Positions 44,709 through 53,815 of a DNA stretch of 64,000 nucleotides are shown in pieces (position 1 is the stretch's first letter; each line of letters starts with the position of its first letter). The notes under the pieces were generated by a model. The model was not told the DNA's origin, searched no databases, and saw only the letters and a program-made list of their open reading frames with translations. Source of the DNA: Microbacterium ginsengiterrae (GTDB lineage: Bacteria; Actinomycetota; Actinomycetes; Actinomycetales; Microbacteriaceae); contig NZ_JACHMU010000001.1 of NCBI RefSeq assembly GCF_014205075.1, positions 806,001 through 870,000 of the forward strand, written 5' to 3'. The translations under genes were made by a program, and so were the position numbers.

Positions 44709-45446
44709 TCAATCTGCCTTCATCGAGACGGAGAGGTATCGCTCCTGGAGGGCGGTATCCGACCCGAATGCGGCGGAGTCACCCTCATGAGCGACCCGCC
44801 CTGTCTCCAAGACATACACCCGGCTGGCGAGGGCGGTGACGAACGGCAGATTCTGCTCGGCGATGAGAATCGATACGTCGAACTTCTCAGGGAGCCCGCG
44901 CACCGCGTCCCGGATGCCGTCCACGACGAGAGGAGCAAGCCCTTCCGTCGGCTCGTCCAAAAGGAGCAGTTTTGGACGAGAGACAAGCGCTCGGGCTACA
45001 GCGACGAGCTGTTGCTCACCGCCGCTCAACTGATTCCCCTTGCGTCCGATCAGCTTGTCGAGCAGAGGCAATGACTCGACAAGGTCAGCAAGAGGGACGG
45101 CATCCCGCCGACCGCTCGCGAACCGTGCGAGCTCAAGGTTCTCCCTCACGGTGAGGTTCGTCAGGATGCGGCGGTCCTCCGGCACCCAGCTCACGCCCGA
45201 CCTCGCGATCGCATCCGTCGATGACTTTCCACGGGGCTGGCCGAAGAGCTCGATGCCACCCGTCGAGCGCACCTCCAGGTTCATGATCGTCTTGAACGTG
45301 GTGCTCTTGCCGGCGCCATTGCGGCCGAGGAGACCGACCACCTCGCCTGGACCGACCTCGAGGTCGACGTCGAACAGTGCTTGCGCCGCGCCGTACCAGG
45401 CGTCGACGCCGGACAGGGTCAGCACGGACGATGCCGAAGTAGTCAT
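44709..45446 (-). CDS. livF: Branched-chain amino-acid-type ABC transporter ATP-binding protein (LivF)
   Basis: This 245-residue ATPase has Walker A GRNGAGKST, signature LSGGEQQLVAVARAL, Walker B KLLLLDEPTEGL and the LivF-typical C-terminus IAEQNLPFVTALASRVYVLETGRV. It is the last gene of a five-gene liv-type importer operon and overlaps livG by 4 bases. HAAT-family importers carry branched-chain amino acids, but in catabolic clusters they often take up carboxylates or aromatic acids. The next operon suggests that here. Confidence 0.93.
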   Translation of the reverse strand: MTTSASSVLTLSGVDAWYGAAQALFDVDLEVGPGEVVGLLGRNGAGKSTTFKTIMNLEVRSTGGIELFGQPRGKSSTDAIARSGVSWVPEDRRILTNLTVRENLELARFASGRRDAVPLADLVESLPLLDKLIGRKGNQLSGGEQQLVAVARALVSRPKLLLLDEPTEGLAPLVVDGIRDAVRGLPEKFDVSILIAEQNLPFVTALASRVYVLETGRVAHEGDSAAFGSDTALQERYLSVSMKAD

Positions 45447-46201
45447 TTCTTCTCCTGCCCCAAATAGAGTGTCTTGGTCGTCGGATGCGCGGCCACGTCA
45501 GCGGCGGTGCCCTCCAGCATCACCTTTCCGCCTGCCATCAGCACGACTCGGCTGGCCACGGAATGAATGACTTCCATGTCGTGAGCGGTGAGAATGATGG
45601 TCATCTCCGGGCGTATGGCGAGAAGGTTGTTCAGCTGAACGGTCGCCGCGCGAGCATCCTCATATCCCATTCCGGCAGTCGGCTCATCCAGAAGAAGGAT
45701 CACGGGTTCCTGGACGATGGCCATCGCCATCTCGAGCGTCTTGCGTGCTCCCTGCGGGAGCGTGGCCGCGTTGGTGTCCGCGAACTGATCGAGACCGGCG
45801 ACCTCGATCGCCTCATCGGCGAGGGCCCAGGAATTCTTCCGCTTGGCCATCGCGTCCCAGACACGGTAGTCCTGGGCGCGACCTCCCAGCGCCGCCATGA
45901 ACAGATTCTCCCGCACCGTCATGGATCCGAACAACCGAGCCACCTGAAAGGTGCGGCTCATGCCCCGCGCCGCTCTCGCCGACGAGTGCAGCTTCGTGAT
46001 CATCTTGTCGTCGAAGACGATCTCTCCCTTCGTCGGCCTGTGCTCACCGGCGATCAGACCGAACAGCGTGGACTTGCCCGCACCGTTCGGCCCGATGACA
46101 GCGAGCCGTTCGCCTCGGTCGACACGTAGATCCACGTCCTGGACCGCGGGGACGCCCTGATACGACTTGGATACGCTTCGCAGCGTCAGGATGTTGCTCA
46201 T
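45443..46201 (-). CDS. livG: Branched-chain amino-acid-type ABC transporter ATP-binding protein (LivG)
   Basis: This 252-residue ATPase shows Walker A GPNGAGKST, MSRTFQVARLFGSMTVREN (LivG hallmark), a degenerate signature TLPQGARKTLEMA in place of LSGGQ, Walker B PVILLLDEPTAGM and switch LTAHDMEVIHSVA. The C-terminus resembles other LivG proteins. It overlaps both livM and livF by 4 bases, so the ATPase pair is co-translated. It powers import with livHM. Confidence 0.93.
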   Translation of the reverse strand: MSNILTLRSVSKSYQGVPAVQDVDLRVDRGERLAVIGPNGAGKSTLFGLIAGEHRPTKGEIVFDDKMITKLHSSARAARGMSRTFQVARLFGSMTVRENLFMAALGGRAQDYRVWDAMAKRKNSWALADEAIEVAGLDQFADTNAATLPQGARKTLEMAMAIVQEPVILLLDEPTAGMGYEDARAATVQLNNLLAIRPEMTIILTAHDMEVIHSVASRVVLMAGGKVMLEGTAADVAAHPTTKTLYLGQEKK

Positions 46202-47235
46202 TTCTCCACCTCCGCGCTCGCCACCTTCGTGCCACCATCACGGCTGCGCGACGAGGGTCTCGCCGCGAACGGTGTTCTCTTCTCAGGCCAGAGCTTCGCA
46301 GGCAAGGAGACCAGCCCCTGCGGCAGCAGCAGCACGATGATGAGCAGCAGGATCCCGACGAAGAGATTCGAGTCCTCGACATAGCGGCTGAGCAGTGTCT
46401 CCGCCCAGACCAGCACCACCGCACCAAGGATCGGTCCGCCGAACCGGCTCATTCCGCCGAGGAGGCACGCGACCAGCACTTGACCGGATACTGCGAACGT
46501 CAGCATCGACGGGCTCACGACGCCCTGACCTTGGGCCACGAGCGCTCCAGCGACCGCCGAGAATGCCGCCGCGACGCCGAAAGCGGTCACCTGCACCTTG
46601 CGGACGCGGATTCCCAGGGCTGCGGAACGCCATGGATCGTCACGCACGGAGCGCATCGCCCGACCCAGCGTTGATCCGCTGATCAGCCAGATGATCACTG
46701 TGCAGATCGCGACGATAGCGATGGTGTAGTACCAGAGCTGCGCGTCCGAGGTGATCGCCGAGCCGAAGATCTTGATCGCGAACAGCCCGCTGAAGCCGTC
46801 CTCGCCCTTCAGCGCAGGGACTCGATAGGTGAGCAGCCAGAGCACCTCCGCGAGCACGAGCGTGAGAATGGCGAGCTGCGCACCGCTGGTACGCAGCGCG
46901 CCGAGCGCGAAGACGACGGCCACCGCAGCGGAGACGAGCGCTGCGATCCCGAGCATCACGATGCCGTCCATGTCAGGAACATACTCGTGCAGCAGTGCCA
47001 TCGTGTAGGCACCCATGCCGAAGAACGCAGCCTGCCCGAATGACAATAGGCCGGTCCAGCCGAACATCACGTTGGTGCCGACGGCGAACAGCGCCCACGC
47101 TGCCGCGGTCGTCCACGTGAACAACGAACTGCCGGTGAAGACCAGCGGAATGACGACCATCACCACGCCGAAGGCCAGCAACAGCAGCACCCCGGACGAG
47201 TACATCGTCGGGTATCGATCAGTGAGCTTCTTCAT
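46198..47235 (-). CDS. livM: Branched-chain amino-acid-type ABC transporter permease (LivM)
   Basis: This 345-residue membrane protein has about nine helices. LivM signatures are VGTNVMFGWTGLLSFGQAAFFGMGAYT, RTSGAQLAILTLVLAEVLW and GRAMRSVRDDPWRSAALGIRV (the coupling loop). A cytosolic tail rich in Arg, Ser and Lys ends the protein. It lies 7 bases after livH and overlaps livG by 4 bases. It forms the translocation channel with LivH. Confidence 0.93.
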   Translation of the reverse strand: MKKLTDRYPTMYSSGVLLLLAFGVVMVVIPLVFTGSSLFTWTTAAAWALFAVGTNVMFGWTGLLSFGQAAFFGMGAYTMALLHEYVPDMDGIVMLGIAALVSAAVAVVFALGALRTSGAQLAILTLVLAEVLWLLTYRVPALKGEDGFSGLFAIKIFGSAITSDAQLWYYTIAIVAICTVIIWLISGSTLGRAMRSVRDDPWRSAALGIRVRKVQVTAFGVAAAFSAVAGALVAQGQGVVSPSMLTFAVSGQVLVACLLGGMSRFGGPILGAVVLVWAETLLSRYVEDSNLFVGILLLIIVLLLPQGLVSLPAKLWPEKRTPFAARPSSRSRDGGTKVASAEVEK

Positions 47236-47242
47236 GTCGTCA

Positions 47243-48136
47243 TCACCGCGCCATTTTGAACGAATGCGAAGGGGAGCCGAAGAGCCCCTGTGGACGGAAC
47301 ATCAGGAACACGGCGACGACCAAGTAGTAACTGAAGCCGCTGAGTCCGGGGGCGACGCGGAAGAGGATGCTCTCGATGATCCCCAGGCCGAGCGCGGCGA
47401 TCAGAGCACCCGGAACCGAACCGAGGCCGCCGACGATGATCACGATGAATGCGGGGATCATGTAGTCGCTGCTGAGGGCCAGACCCTCGTCGATCGACGA
47501 CACCGGCGTGATCAGCGCGCCGGCGACACCCGCGAGGAAGGCGCCGATCGCGAAGACCATCGTGGAAACGCGGCGGACCCGGATACCAAGGGCCATCGCC
47601 ATGGTGCGATCTTGCGAGACCGCCCTCACACGCGCCCCGAGGGAGGTCTTGGTCAGCAGCAGCCACAGCCCCACGGCGATGACAACGCCGACGATCACCA
47701 TCGCGGCGTCGTACTGGCTGATACGTGCACCGAGTACATCGAATGAGCCGTTCAGGCCTTTCGGGTAGGCGACCGTCTTCGGATTCGTTCCCCAGATGAG
47801 AATCGAGATTCCCGTCAACGCGAGGAACAGCGCGAACGCACCCAGGAAGCTCACGGTCGAGCCCGCCTTATAGAGCCTGCGGAAGACCGCGACTTCAGAA
47901 ACGACACCGACCGCCATCACCCCCACGCCGGCGATCAGCAGTGACAGCAGGAACGATCCGATCGTGTCGGACTGCAGCGTGCTCGTGACGATGAACGCCC
48001 CGATGAGGAAGAAGGCGCCGTGCGCGAAGTTGAGCACGTGAAGCACGCCGTAGATCAGCGTGAGGCCGCTGGCGACGATGAAGACCGGCACGCCCTGCGC
48101 GACGCCTGCGATCACGACGGAGATGAAGTCACTCAT
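47243..48136 (-). CDS. livH: Branched-chain amino-acid-type ABC transporter permease (LivH)
   Basis: This 297-residue permease opens with VFIVASGLTLIYGVLHVLNFAHGAFFLIGAF, the classic LivH N-terminal helix pair. The coupling loop reads RVRAVSQDRTMAMALGIRV, and GGLGSVPGALIAALGLGIIES is the conserved sixth-helix region. The ATG at 48136 has GGGAA about six bases before it and was chosen over ATG at 48148. It precedes livM by seven bases and follows the binding-protein gene by ~100 bases. Confidence 0.92.
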   Translation of the reverse strand: MSDFISVVIAGVAQGVPVFIVASGLTLIYGVLHVLNFAHGAFFLIGAFIVTSTLQSDTIGSFLLSLLIAGVGVMAVGVVSEVAVFRRLYKAGSTVSFLGAFALFLALTGISILIWGTNPKTVAYPKGLNGSFDVLGARISQYDAAMVIVGVVIAVGLWLLLTKTSLGARVRAVSQDRTMAMALGIRVRRVSTMVFAIGAFLAGVAGALITPVSSIDEGLALSSDYMIPAFIVIIVGGLGSVPGALIAALGLGIIESILFRVAPGLSGFSYYLVVAVFLMFRPQGLFGSPSHSFKMAR

Positions 48137-48238
48137 TCGAGTTCCCATTCATTGAAAGAGCTCCCGTTCGGGTTGTCGGGGATGAGGAGCGGGGGCGCCG
48201 CCAGGTCGACGACCGGACGACGGCCCCGCTGAACAATC

Positions 48239-49486
48239 TCAGCCTGCGGGGACCAGCTTGCACTCGGTGATTCCCACGCCTTGCGGCGCATCGCTGTCTC
48301 CGGCGAGCACTGCGACGGTCGCCGCCCCGTTGCCCGCGTGGGTGTCGGCGTCGATCGTCATCTCCAGGCCCTGGGGCGTGTCGATGGTGAGGCCCTTCAG
48401 CGCCTCCTGGACCTTCGCCGTCTCGATGCTGTCGGCCTTCTCGATGGCGGCCGCGAGCAGCTGCACGGCGAGGTAACCCTGGTACGCACCGCTGTCCGGC
48501 TTCTCACCGGTGGCCGCCTCGAACGCTGATACGAACTCGTCGTTCTCGGGGGTGTCCTGACACGGGTAGAAGTAGTCGTGGACGTTCGTGATCGAAGGCG
48601 CCGCGCCGTCCATCGAGACTGCGGTCGGCCAGTACACGCCTGTCTGCGCGACGACGGCATAGTCATCGAGGATGCCCGTGGGAGCCGCCTGCTGCAGGAA
48701 GGCCGTCGTGCCGGCACCGTACACACCGAGGAACAGTCCGCGCTTCTCCTTGTCGGGGGTCGCCACCAGCCCAGCGATCTCGTTGCGGAGCGTCGTGGCG
48801 CCGACGGGTACCGCGTATCGCTCGCCCTCTTGGATCGCGTGGCCCAGCTCGTCCTCCATCGCACCCTTGGCGATGTCCCACGAGCTGCGCATGGCCGCGA
48901 CGTCATAGGTGACGACATCCCAGGTGTCGACGTCCGGGTAGGCCTCGGCGAGGCTGGTCCCGATGGCGTTCGCCAGCGTGGTCATCTGCTGGCCGATCAT
49001 GAAGAAGTTGTCCGTGATCGGCGGATCGACGAGATCGGGAGAGGTGCAGTGCGCTCCGATGAACGTCATGTCGAAGCGCTGAGCCGCTTCGGCGGAAGAC
49101 TTGCAGAGGTCAGAGGTCTGCCCGCCGATTGCGAGAGAGACACCCTTGTCGTTCAGATCTCGGATGACCGTGGCGCTGCGTCCGGTGTCCAGCTGATCAT
49201 CGGCCTCGACGAGCTCGATCTGCCACTTTCCGGCGATACCGCCCGCCTCGTTGATCTGTTCCGCGGCGACGGCAGCCCCCTCTCCTTCGAGTTCGGCGAT
49301 CGCCGCCTGCACGCCGGTGAAGGGGAGCACGACGCCGATCTTGACCGTCTCGCCACCCCCATCGGCACTGCCGCCTTCGCCACCGGATGCGTCGGACCCG
49401 GCGCAAGCCGTGAGACCGAGCGTGATGACCGCCGCCGCGGCGATGGCGGTGGAGAGCCTCTTCGCTGTATTCCGCATTTCCTTCAC
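48239..49486 (-). CDS. Branched-chain amino-acid-type ABC substrate-binding lipoprotein
   Basis: This 415-residue receptor has a lipoprotein signal (basic MKEMRNTAKR, hydrophobic AIAAAAVITLGLTACAGS, lipobox LTAC), a Gly/Ser/Asp linker, and a type-I periplasmic binding fold of the LivJ/HAAT group: VKIGVVLPFTGVQAAIAELEGEGAAVAAEQIN. It is the first gene of the liv-type operon. GTG at 49486 was chosen because GAAGGG lies 4-5 bases before it; ATG at 49477 has no proper site. The ligand may be the carboxylate activated by the acyl-CoA ligase divergent from this gene. Confidence 0.9.
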   Translation of the reverse strand: MKEMRNTAKRLSTAIAAAAVITLGLTACAGSDASGGEGGSADGGGETVKIGVVLPFTGVQAAIAELEGEGAAVAAEQINEAGGIAGKWQIELVEADDQLDTGRSATVIRDLNDKGVSLAIGGQTSDLCKSSAEAAQRFDMTFIGAHCTSPDLVDPPITDNFFMIGQQMTTLANAIGTSLAEAYPDVDTWDVVTYDVAAMRSSWDIAKGAMEDELGHAIQEGERYAVPVGATTLRNEIAGLVATPDKEKRGLFLGVYGAGTTAFLQQAAPTGILDDYAVVAQTGVYWPTAVSMDGAAPSITNVHDYFYPCQDTPENDEFVSAFEAATGEKPDSGAYQGYLAVQLLAAAIEKADSIETAKVQEALKGLTIDTPQGLEMTIDADTHAGNGAATVAVLAGDSDAPQGVGITECKLVPAG

Positions 49487-49868
49487 GTGTCCCTTCGTTG
49501 TGAACCCTGAATCGATGCCATGTGCCGAAAGACGGTTGGGTCGTCTCCCGATGAATGCCGACACTCGTCGGCCGCATGCCTTTGAGGGCAGCCGTCTCTG
49601 TGCGTCGATGATGCAGACGCGCGTCGGGCGGGTAACCCCTTTTCACTTGATGCGCGCTCTCCGACGAGATGGAGCCCTTTCTCGACCACATCGGACAGGT
49701 GCACGCCTGCTTCAGGAACCAAGCGTTTGCTTGACCCTATTGTGGTGCCGTGAACCGTGTCAAGCAGCAACATCGACAGCGCGGCACGCGACCCAGCGGA
49801 ACGGAAACCCCATCCGAGTGATGTCCTGTGCTTGAATGAACCAAGCAATCATTTGGTAGGAGATCAAC
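49487..49868. promoter_or_regulatory. 382-base divergent control region with two inverted-repeat sites
   Basis: No gene is seen here. The region separates the liv-type operon (minus) from the first acyl-CoA ligase (plus). Two related sites are present: CCAAGCGTTTGCTTGA at 49719-49734 and CCAAGCAATCATTTGG at 49841-49856, both of CAAGC-N4-GCTTG type. The second lies just before the ligase ribosome binding site and next to a TTGAAT box (49832-49837). This spacing suits a repressor controlling both operons. The left ~200 bases show nothing I recognise. Confidence 0.6.
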
Positions 49869-51419
49869 GTGGATCAAATCGGCAGAATTCTCGAGCTGGC
49901 AGCTCGCCAACAGCCCGAACGCCCCGCCCTCAAGACCACTGATGGACTGTGCCGCACATATGCGGATCTCGACGAGCGGACCTCACGGCTCGCGAACGCT
50001 CTCGTCGACGCCGGATTCCAGACGGGAGACCGGATCGCCGCCTGGTCGAGCACCTGCCCGCAGTATCTCGAGCTTTATCTCGCGGTCGCGAAGGCAGGAC
50101 TCGTGCTGGTCCCGCTGAACGCACTGTTCACGGTGCACGAGGCGGCTTACCTCCTGGACGACTCAGGCGCTGTCGCGATGTTCTTCTCGACCGAGAAGGA
50201 AGCGGACGCCCAGGAACTCGCGCGGGGCAGAGGTCTGCGCGGGCTCATCAGCTTCGGAGGCTGGCACGACTCCGAAAGTGATTTCGAGCGATTCCTTCAC
50301 ACCGGAGCCACGACGCGGCTGCCCGATCCAGACGAGAACGCGCTCTATGTCCTCTCATACACGAGCGGAACGACGGGACGCCCAAAAGGAGCAATGGTCA
50401 CTCATCGCACGATGAAGAACACGATGCGGGTGAACGCGCACTCCTATCGAACGCCACTGGGAAGCGTTCTGCTCTACCACGCCAACATGTCGTTCGTCGC
50501 CACCGTCCTCGCCCTTCTTCTCGGCCACATCTTCGTTCGGGGCACCATCGTCATGCTGACTCCGGTCGCAGGACCGGAGTCCGTCATCGAGGCCATCGGA
50601 CGAGAGAAGGCCAACTTCACTTTCATCCCTTCCCCCTGGATCGAGCCGATGACGACTCTCGTCGCGAAGTTCCCGCAGAGCTGGCAGCAGATGCGCTCCG
50701 TCGTCCATTCGGCCTCGAAAGCACCCGCCGAGGAACTTCGGCGCTGGCGCGACGCGGTCACCCACTGCTATCTCGAAGGCTGGGGCATGACGGAGGGCTC
50801 AGGGAGCCTCTTCACAGTGACGTCCGTCGACGACGCCACGATCGGCTCAGATGCGAAAGACTTCTACGCCTCCGTCGGCCGTCCGGTCCTCGATACGGTC
50901 GTCCGCGTCGTCGACGAGGACGGCAACGAACTCCCTCATGATGGCGAGACCGTCGGCGAGCTGGTCGTCTCCTCTCCGACACTCGTGACCGGGTACTGGA
51001 ACAATGAGGAAGCCTCGCGCAAGTCGTTCCGGGACGGCTGGTTCTATTCGGGCGACCTCGGCGCGATCGATTCGGCCGGCTACATCTACATCGCCGAGCG
51101 TCGCACGGACCTCATCATCAGCGGCGGCATGAACATCTACCCGTCCGAGCTGGAGAACTGCATACGTGCCGCAGTAGGCGTAGCCGATGTGAGCGTCGTC
51201 GGAGTCCCCCACGAACGCTGGGGCGAGACGCCCGTCGCGTTCGTGGTCGCAACCGAAGGCCTCGCTGTGACGGAGGAGGACATCCTCCGACACTGCGCAA
51301 CGTATCTGGCTCGCTACAAGCGCCCGTCCGAGATCCGCTTTCTCGACGCCTTGCCACGCAACGCGAGTCAGAAGGTGCTGCGCCGCGTGCTGCGCGAGAG
51401 CGTTGCACCCACTCGCTGA
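49869..51419 (+). CDS. AMP-dependent acyl-CoA synthetase (class I ligase), copy 1
   Basis: This 516-residue adenylate-forming ligase activates a carboxylate to its CoA thioester. It shows the P-loop YTSGTTGRPKGAM near residue 170, the core motif YLEGWGMTEGSGSL, WFYSGDLGAID, ERRTDLIISGGMNIYPSELE, and the catalytic Lys in LPRNASQKVLRRVLR near the C-terminus. The N-terminus MDQIGRIL is shared with the ligase at 55.8 kb, as is most of the sequence. The start is GTG with TAGGAG six bases upstream. The substrate is unknown; the adjacent importer could bring it in. Confidence 0.92.
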   Translation: MDQIGRILELAARQQPERPALKTTDGLCRTYADLDERTSRLANALVDAGFQTGDRIAAWSSTCPQYLELYLAVAKAGLVLVPLNALFTVHEAAYLLDDSGAVAMFFSTEKEADAQELARGRGLRGLISFGGWHDSESDFERFLHTGATTRLPDPDENALYVLSYTSGTTGRPKGAMVTHRTMKNTMRVNAHSYRTPLGSVLLYHANMSFVATVLALLLGHIFVRGTIVMLTPVAGPESVIEAIGREKANFTFIPSPWIEPMTTLVAKFPQSWQQMRSVVHSASKAPAEELRRWRDAVTHCYLEGWGMTEGSGSLFTVTSVDDATIGSDAKDFYASVGRPVLDTVVRVVDEDGNELPHDGETVGELVVSSPTLVTGYWNNEEASRKSFRDGWFYSGDLGAIDSAGYIYIAERRTDLIISGGMNIYPSELENCIRAAVGVADVSVVGVPHERWGETPVAFVVATEGLAVTEEDILRHCATYLARYKRPSEIRFLDALPRNASQKVLRRVLRESVAPTR

Positions 51420-51433
51420 GACGCGCCCTCAGT

Positions 51434-51826
51434 TCAGTCCTCGAGACCCCCGGACCTCGCATCCCACATCGGGTGAGCTTCGGTGAGAAAGATCGGCGAC
51501 GCCTCGAGATCGATGAAGTTCGGTTCATCGATCACGAGCGCCTTGATTGCTGCGCGCGCCGCCGGCTCGTGAAAAGTGGAGACGACATCGTCAGCGGCCT
51601 CGAACCAGAGCTCGACGACGCCGTCAAAAGGTTCGGGGGCACCGCGCGATGCACGGAGGGCATCGTTGACCGGAAACGACACGGTGTGGTTCTGCACGTA
51701 CTTCACCGCACCCAACGCGCTGGCGCCACGTCGAGCGATGTCTGCATGGATTCCGTGCCAATGATCCTGGAACTCTTCGCGCGTCAGATCGGAACGGCGT
51801 CGAAGGCAGAAGAAGAGCTTGTACAT
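51434..51826 (-). CDS. EthD-domain protein
   Basis: This 130-residue dimeric alpha-beta-barrel protein has the EthD pattern YKLFFCLRRRSDLTREEFQDHWHGIHADI, with a conserved Trp-His pair. It is named after a gene needed for ethyl tert-butyl ether degradation, although related family proteins occur in other catabolic operons. The molecular role is not settled, and small oxidative or decarboxylating steps have been proposed for relatives. It is divergent from the LLM gene and convergent with the ligase, sharing a symmetric promoter with the LLM gene. Confidence 0.82.
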   Translation of the reverse strand: MYKLFFCLRRRSDLTREEFQDHWHGIHADIARRGASALGAVKYVQNHTVSFPVNDALRASRGAPEPFDGVVELWFEAADDVVSTFHEPAARAAIKALVIDEPNFIDLEASPIFLTEAHPMWDARSGGLED

Positions 51827-51871
51827 GTGTCCTCCGTCGGTCACGGACGGCTCGGCAGGAAGGAGCCGACC

Positions 51872-51911
51872 ATTGGTACCATAACAAGCAATCGCTTGGT
51901 ATGGTACCAAT
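51872..51911. promoter_or_regulatory. Nested palindromic operator in a symmetric divergent promoter
   Basis: An 11-base arm ATTGGTACCAT (51872-51882) is perfectly inverted at 51901-51911. Between the arms lies AACAAGCAATCGCTTGGT with the CAAGC-N4-GCTTG core (51885-51898). TATGGT appears on both strands (51878-51883 minus, 51900-51905 plus), in -10 position for each side. The plus copy is seven bases before ATG 51913. A bound regulator would shut both genes. Confidence 0.7.
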
Positions 51912-51912
51912 T

Positions 51913-52929
51913 ATGCGCATCGACACAACGCTCGTTGAAAAGGACCTGCTCGTTTCCGGCGAACGAGCCGTCGCCGCCGAGGCGGCGGGGCTCGACCGCG
52001 TGTGGTGCACGGAGACAGGCATCGACGTCTTCCTTCAGGCCTACGAGATCGCCCGAGAGACGGATGGCATCGAGATCGGGACGGCGATCGCCGTCGCACT
52101 CGCGCGCAATCCGATGACCGTCGCCTACTCTGCCTGGAGCATCGCCGACGCATCAGGCGGACGGTTCACCCTTGGTCTCGGCAGTCAGGTCAAGGCCCAC
52201 ATCGAACGACGCTTCTCAATGCCGTGGGGACGACCGGCAAACCAGATGAGGGAGTTCGTTCTGGCCCTCCGTGCGATCTGGGAGTCATGGCGGACCGGTG
52301 AACGGCTTTCCTTCGTGGGCGAGCACTACTCCCACACACTCATGAATGAGTTCTGGGCACCCAAGCCGCACACTCACGACATTCCGATACACCTGGCCGC
52401 GGTTGGCCCGAAGATGGTCGAGACCGCAGCAGAAGTGGCCGACGGCATCATTCTGCACGCCTTCACGAACAAGGAGTACCTCGAGACCGTGACCTTCCCC
52501 GCGATCGAGCGCGGTCTGGCCAGTTCCGAACGCACGATCGACGACCTCGAGATCTCGATCCCGCTGTTCATGATCATGGGAGACACGGCCGAAGAGCGCA
52601 CCGCTCGCCGCGAGCAGGTGGCGATGCAGATCGCGTTCTACGGCTCGACGCCGTCGTACCTGCCCGTGCTCGAGGCGATCGGCAGAGCCGACCTGCAGCC
52701 GGACTTGGCGGCGCTTTCGAAGTCGCGAGAGACGCACCGCGCCCTCGAGGTGGTACCCGCTGACGTCATCGATCAGTTCGCGATCCAAGGACGCCCGGAG
52801 GACATGCCCGCGCTGGCTAAGGCGCATCTCGGAGACCGGGTCACACGGACCTCCTCATACTTCGGGTGGCCCGCTGTCGACCCCGATCGGCTCCACACCA
52901 TCGCCGCGGACTTCCGGTCCGAGCGTTGA
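51913..52929 (+). CDS. LLM-class F420-dependent oxidoreductase (TIGR03617-like)
   Basis: This 338-residue luciferase-like TIM barrel fits the F420-dependent subgroup seen in actinobacterial catabolic clusters. It begins MRIDTTLVEKDLL, then GLDRVWCTETGIDVF, IEIGTAIAVALARNPMTVAYSAWSIADASGGRFTLGLGSQVKAHIERRF, and AAVGPKMVETAAEVADGI. It could reduce or oxidise a CoA ester or ring intermediate with F420. The start ATG 51913 was preferred over 51901 because the latter lies inside a palindromic operator. It is the only F420-type enzyme inside the CoA-ester region. Confidence 0.86.
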   Translation: MRIDTTLVEKDLLVSGERAVAAEAAGLDRVWCTETGIDVFLQAYEIARETDGIEIGTAIAVALARNPMTVAYSAWSIADASGGRFTLGLGSQVKAHIERRFSMPWGRPANQMREFVLALRAIWESWRTGERLSFVGEHYSHTLMNEFWAPKPHTHDIPIHLAAVGPKMVETAAEVADGIILHAFTNKEYLETVTFPAIERGLASSERTIDDLEISIPLFMIMGDTAEERTARREQVAMQIAFYGSTPSYLPVLEAIGRADLQPDLAALSKSRETHRALEVVPADVIDQFAIQGRPEDMPALAKAHLGDRVTRTSSYFGWPAVDPDRLHTIAADFRSER

Positions 52930-52939
52930 GGAGCCGCCT

Positions 52940-53815
52940 TCAGGCTGCTGTCGCGCGGACACCCACGCGACCGTGGTCCAGAACGAGGCGCGGCTCAGAT
53001 TCCGCCCCTCGTGCATAGGCGCGGAAGAACGCCTCCGTCGCGCTCATACGCCAGATCCGGGTGGTCAGCGTGTCTCCGGGAAAGACAGGCGCAGTGAAGC
53101 TCGCTGTCATCTCGACGAGATCGGCGTCGTCACCGTCGCACAGCTCAGCCAGCAGGGCTCGCCCGGCGAAACCGTAGGTGCACAGGCCATGCAGGATCGG
53201 CGTCGAGAATCCTGCACGCTCTCGGGCGAACCACGGATCGCTGTGTAACGGATTGCGGTCGCCGGAGAGCCGGTACAGCAGAGCCTGGTTCGCCGGCACC
53301 GGCTGCGACGCCTCCGCATCGGCCTGCCTTTCGGGGAATTGGTGGCGATGCGTGCGAGCGCCCGCCGGGCCGCCGAAGCCACCTCCTCCTCGGAGCACGA
53401 CCGTCGACCTCGTCTCCACGAGCATCTCGCCCGTCACGATGTCCAGAGCGCGCGCTACGAGCTCGACGATCGCATTTCCGCCCGGACCCTTGTCGACGAC
53501 CGAATCGACGCGCGCCGTCACTTCGACCGCCCCCTCGACAGGGAGAGGCCGATGCACGTGCATGCTCTGTGCGCCATGAACGAGTTTCGACATGTCGATG
53601 TCGCCGAGTAGCGGGAGCGCGACGCTGGCATCTGCGATGATCACCGCGTAAGTCGGGAGCACTCTCTGCACGATGCCATGTGAGTTCTCCGTGACGAACG
53701 AAAGGTCGGACGCTCCCGCGCCCACCCCGAGCGAATAGAGCATCGAATCGCGACTCGTCCAGGAGAAGCGCTGCGGGGCCGTGGAGCGACCGATCGCCGC
53801 CGCGTCAATCACCAT
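52940..53815 (-). CDS. MaoC-type enoyl-CoA hydratase 2 (double hotdog)
   Basis: This 291-residue protein has two hotdog halves. The C-terminal half carries the hydratase-2 motif YRLSGDRNPLHSDPWFARERAGF, with Asp and His in the R-specific hydratase signature, then PILHGLCTYGFAGRALL. The N-terminal half begins STAPQRFSWTSRDSMLYSLGVGAG. It would hydrate trans-2-enoyl-CoA to the (R)-3-hydroxy ester. The ATG has GGAGG five bases upstream and overlaps the crotonase gene by 11 bases. It is the last gene of an operon that begins at 59.8 kb. Confidence 0.9.
   Translation of the reverse strand: MVIDAAAIGRSTAPQRFSWTSRDSMLYSLGVGAGASDLSFVTENSHGIVQRVLPTYAVIIADASVALPLLGDIDMSKLVHGAQSMHVHRPLPVEGAVEVTARVDSVVDKGPGGNAIVELVARALDIVTGEMLVETRSTVVLRGGGGFGGPAGARTHRHQFPERQADAEASQPVPANQALLYRLSGDRNPLHSDPWFARERAGFSTPILHGLCTYGFAGRALLAELCDGDDADLVEMTASFTAPVFPGDTLTTRIWRMSATEAFFRAYARGAESEPRLVLDHGRVGVRATAA

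Noticed and set aside
51901..51903. Upstream ATG for the LLM gene
   Set aside because: It lies inside the palindromic operator and on top of the likely -10; the ATG at 51913 fits the family N-terminus.
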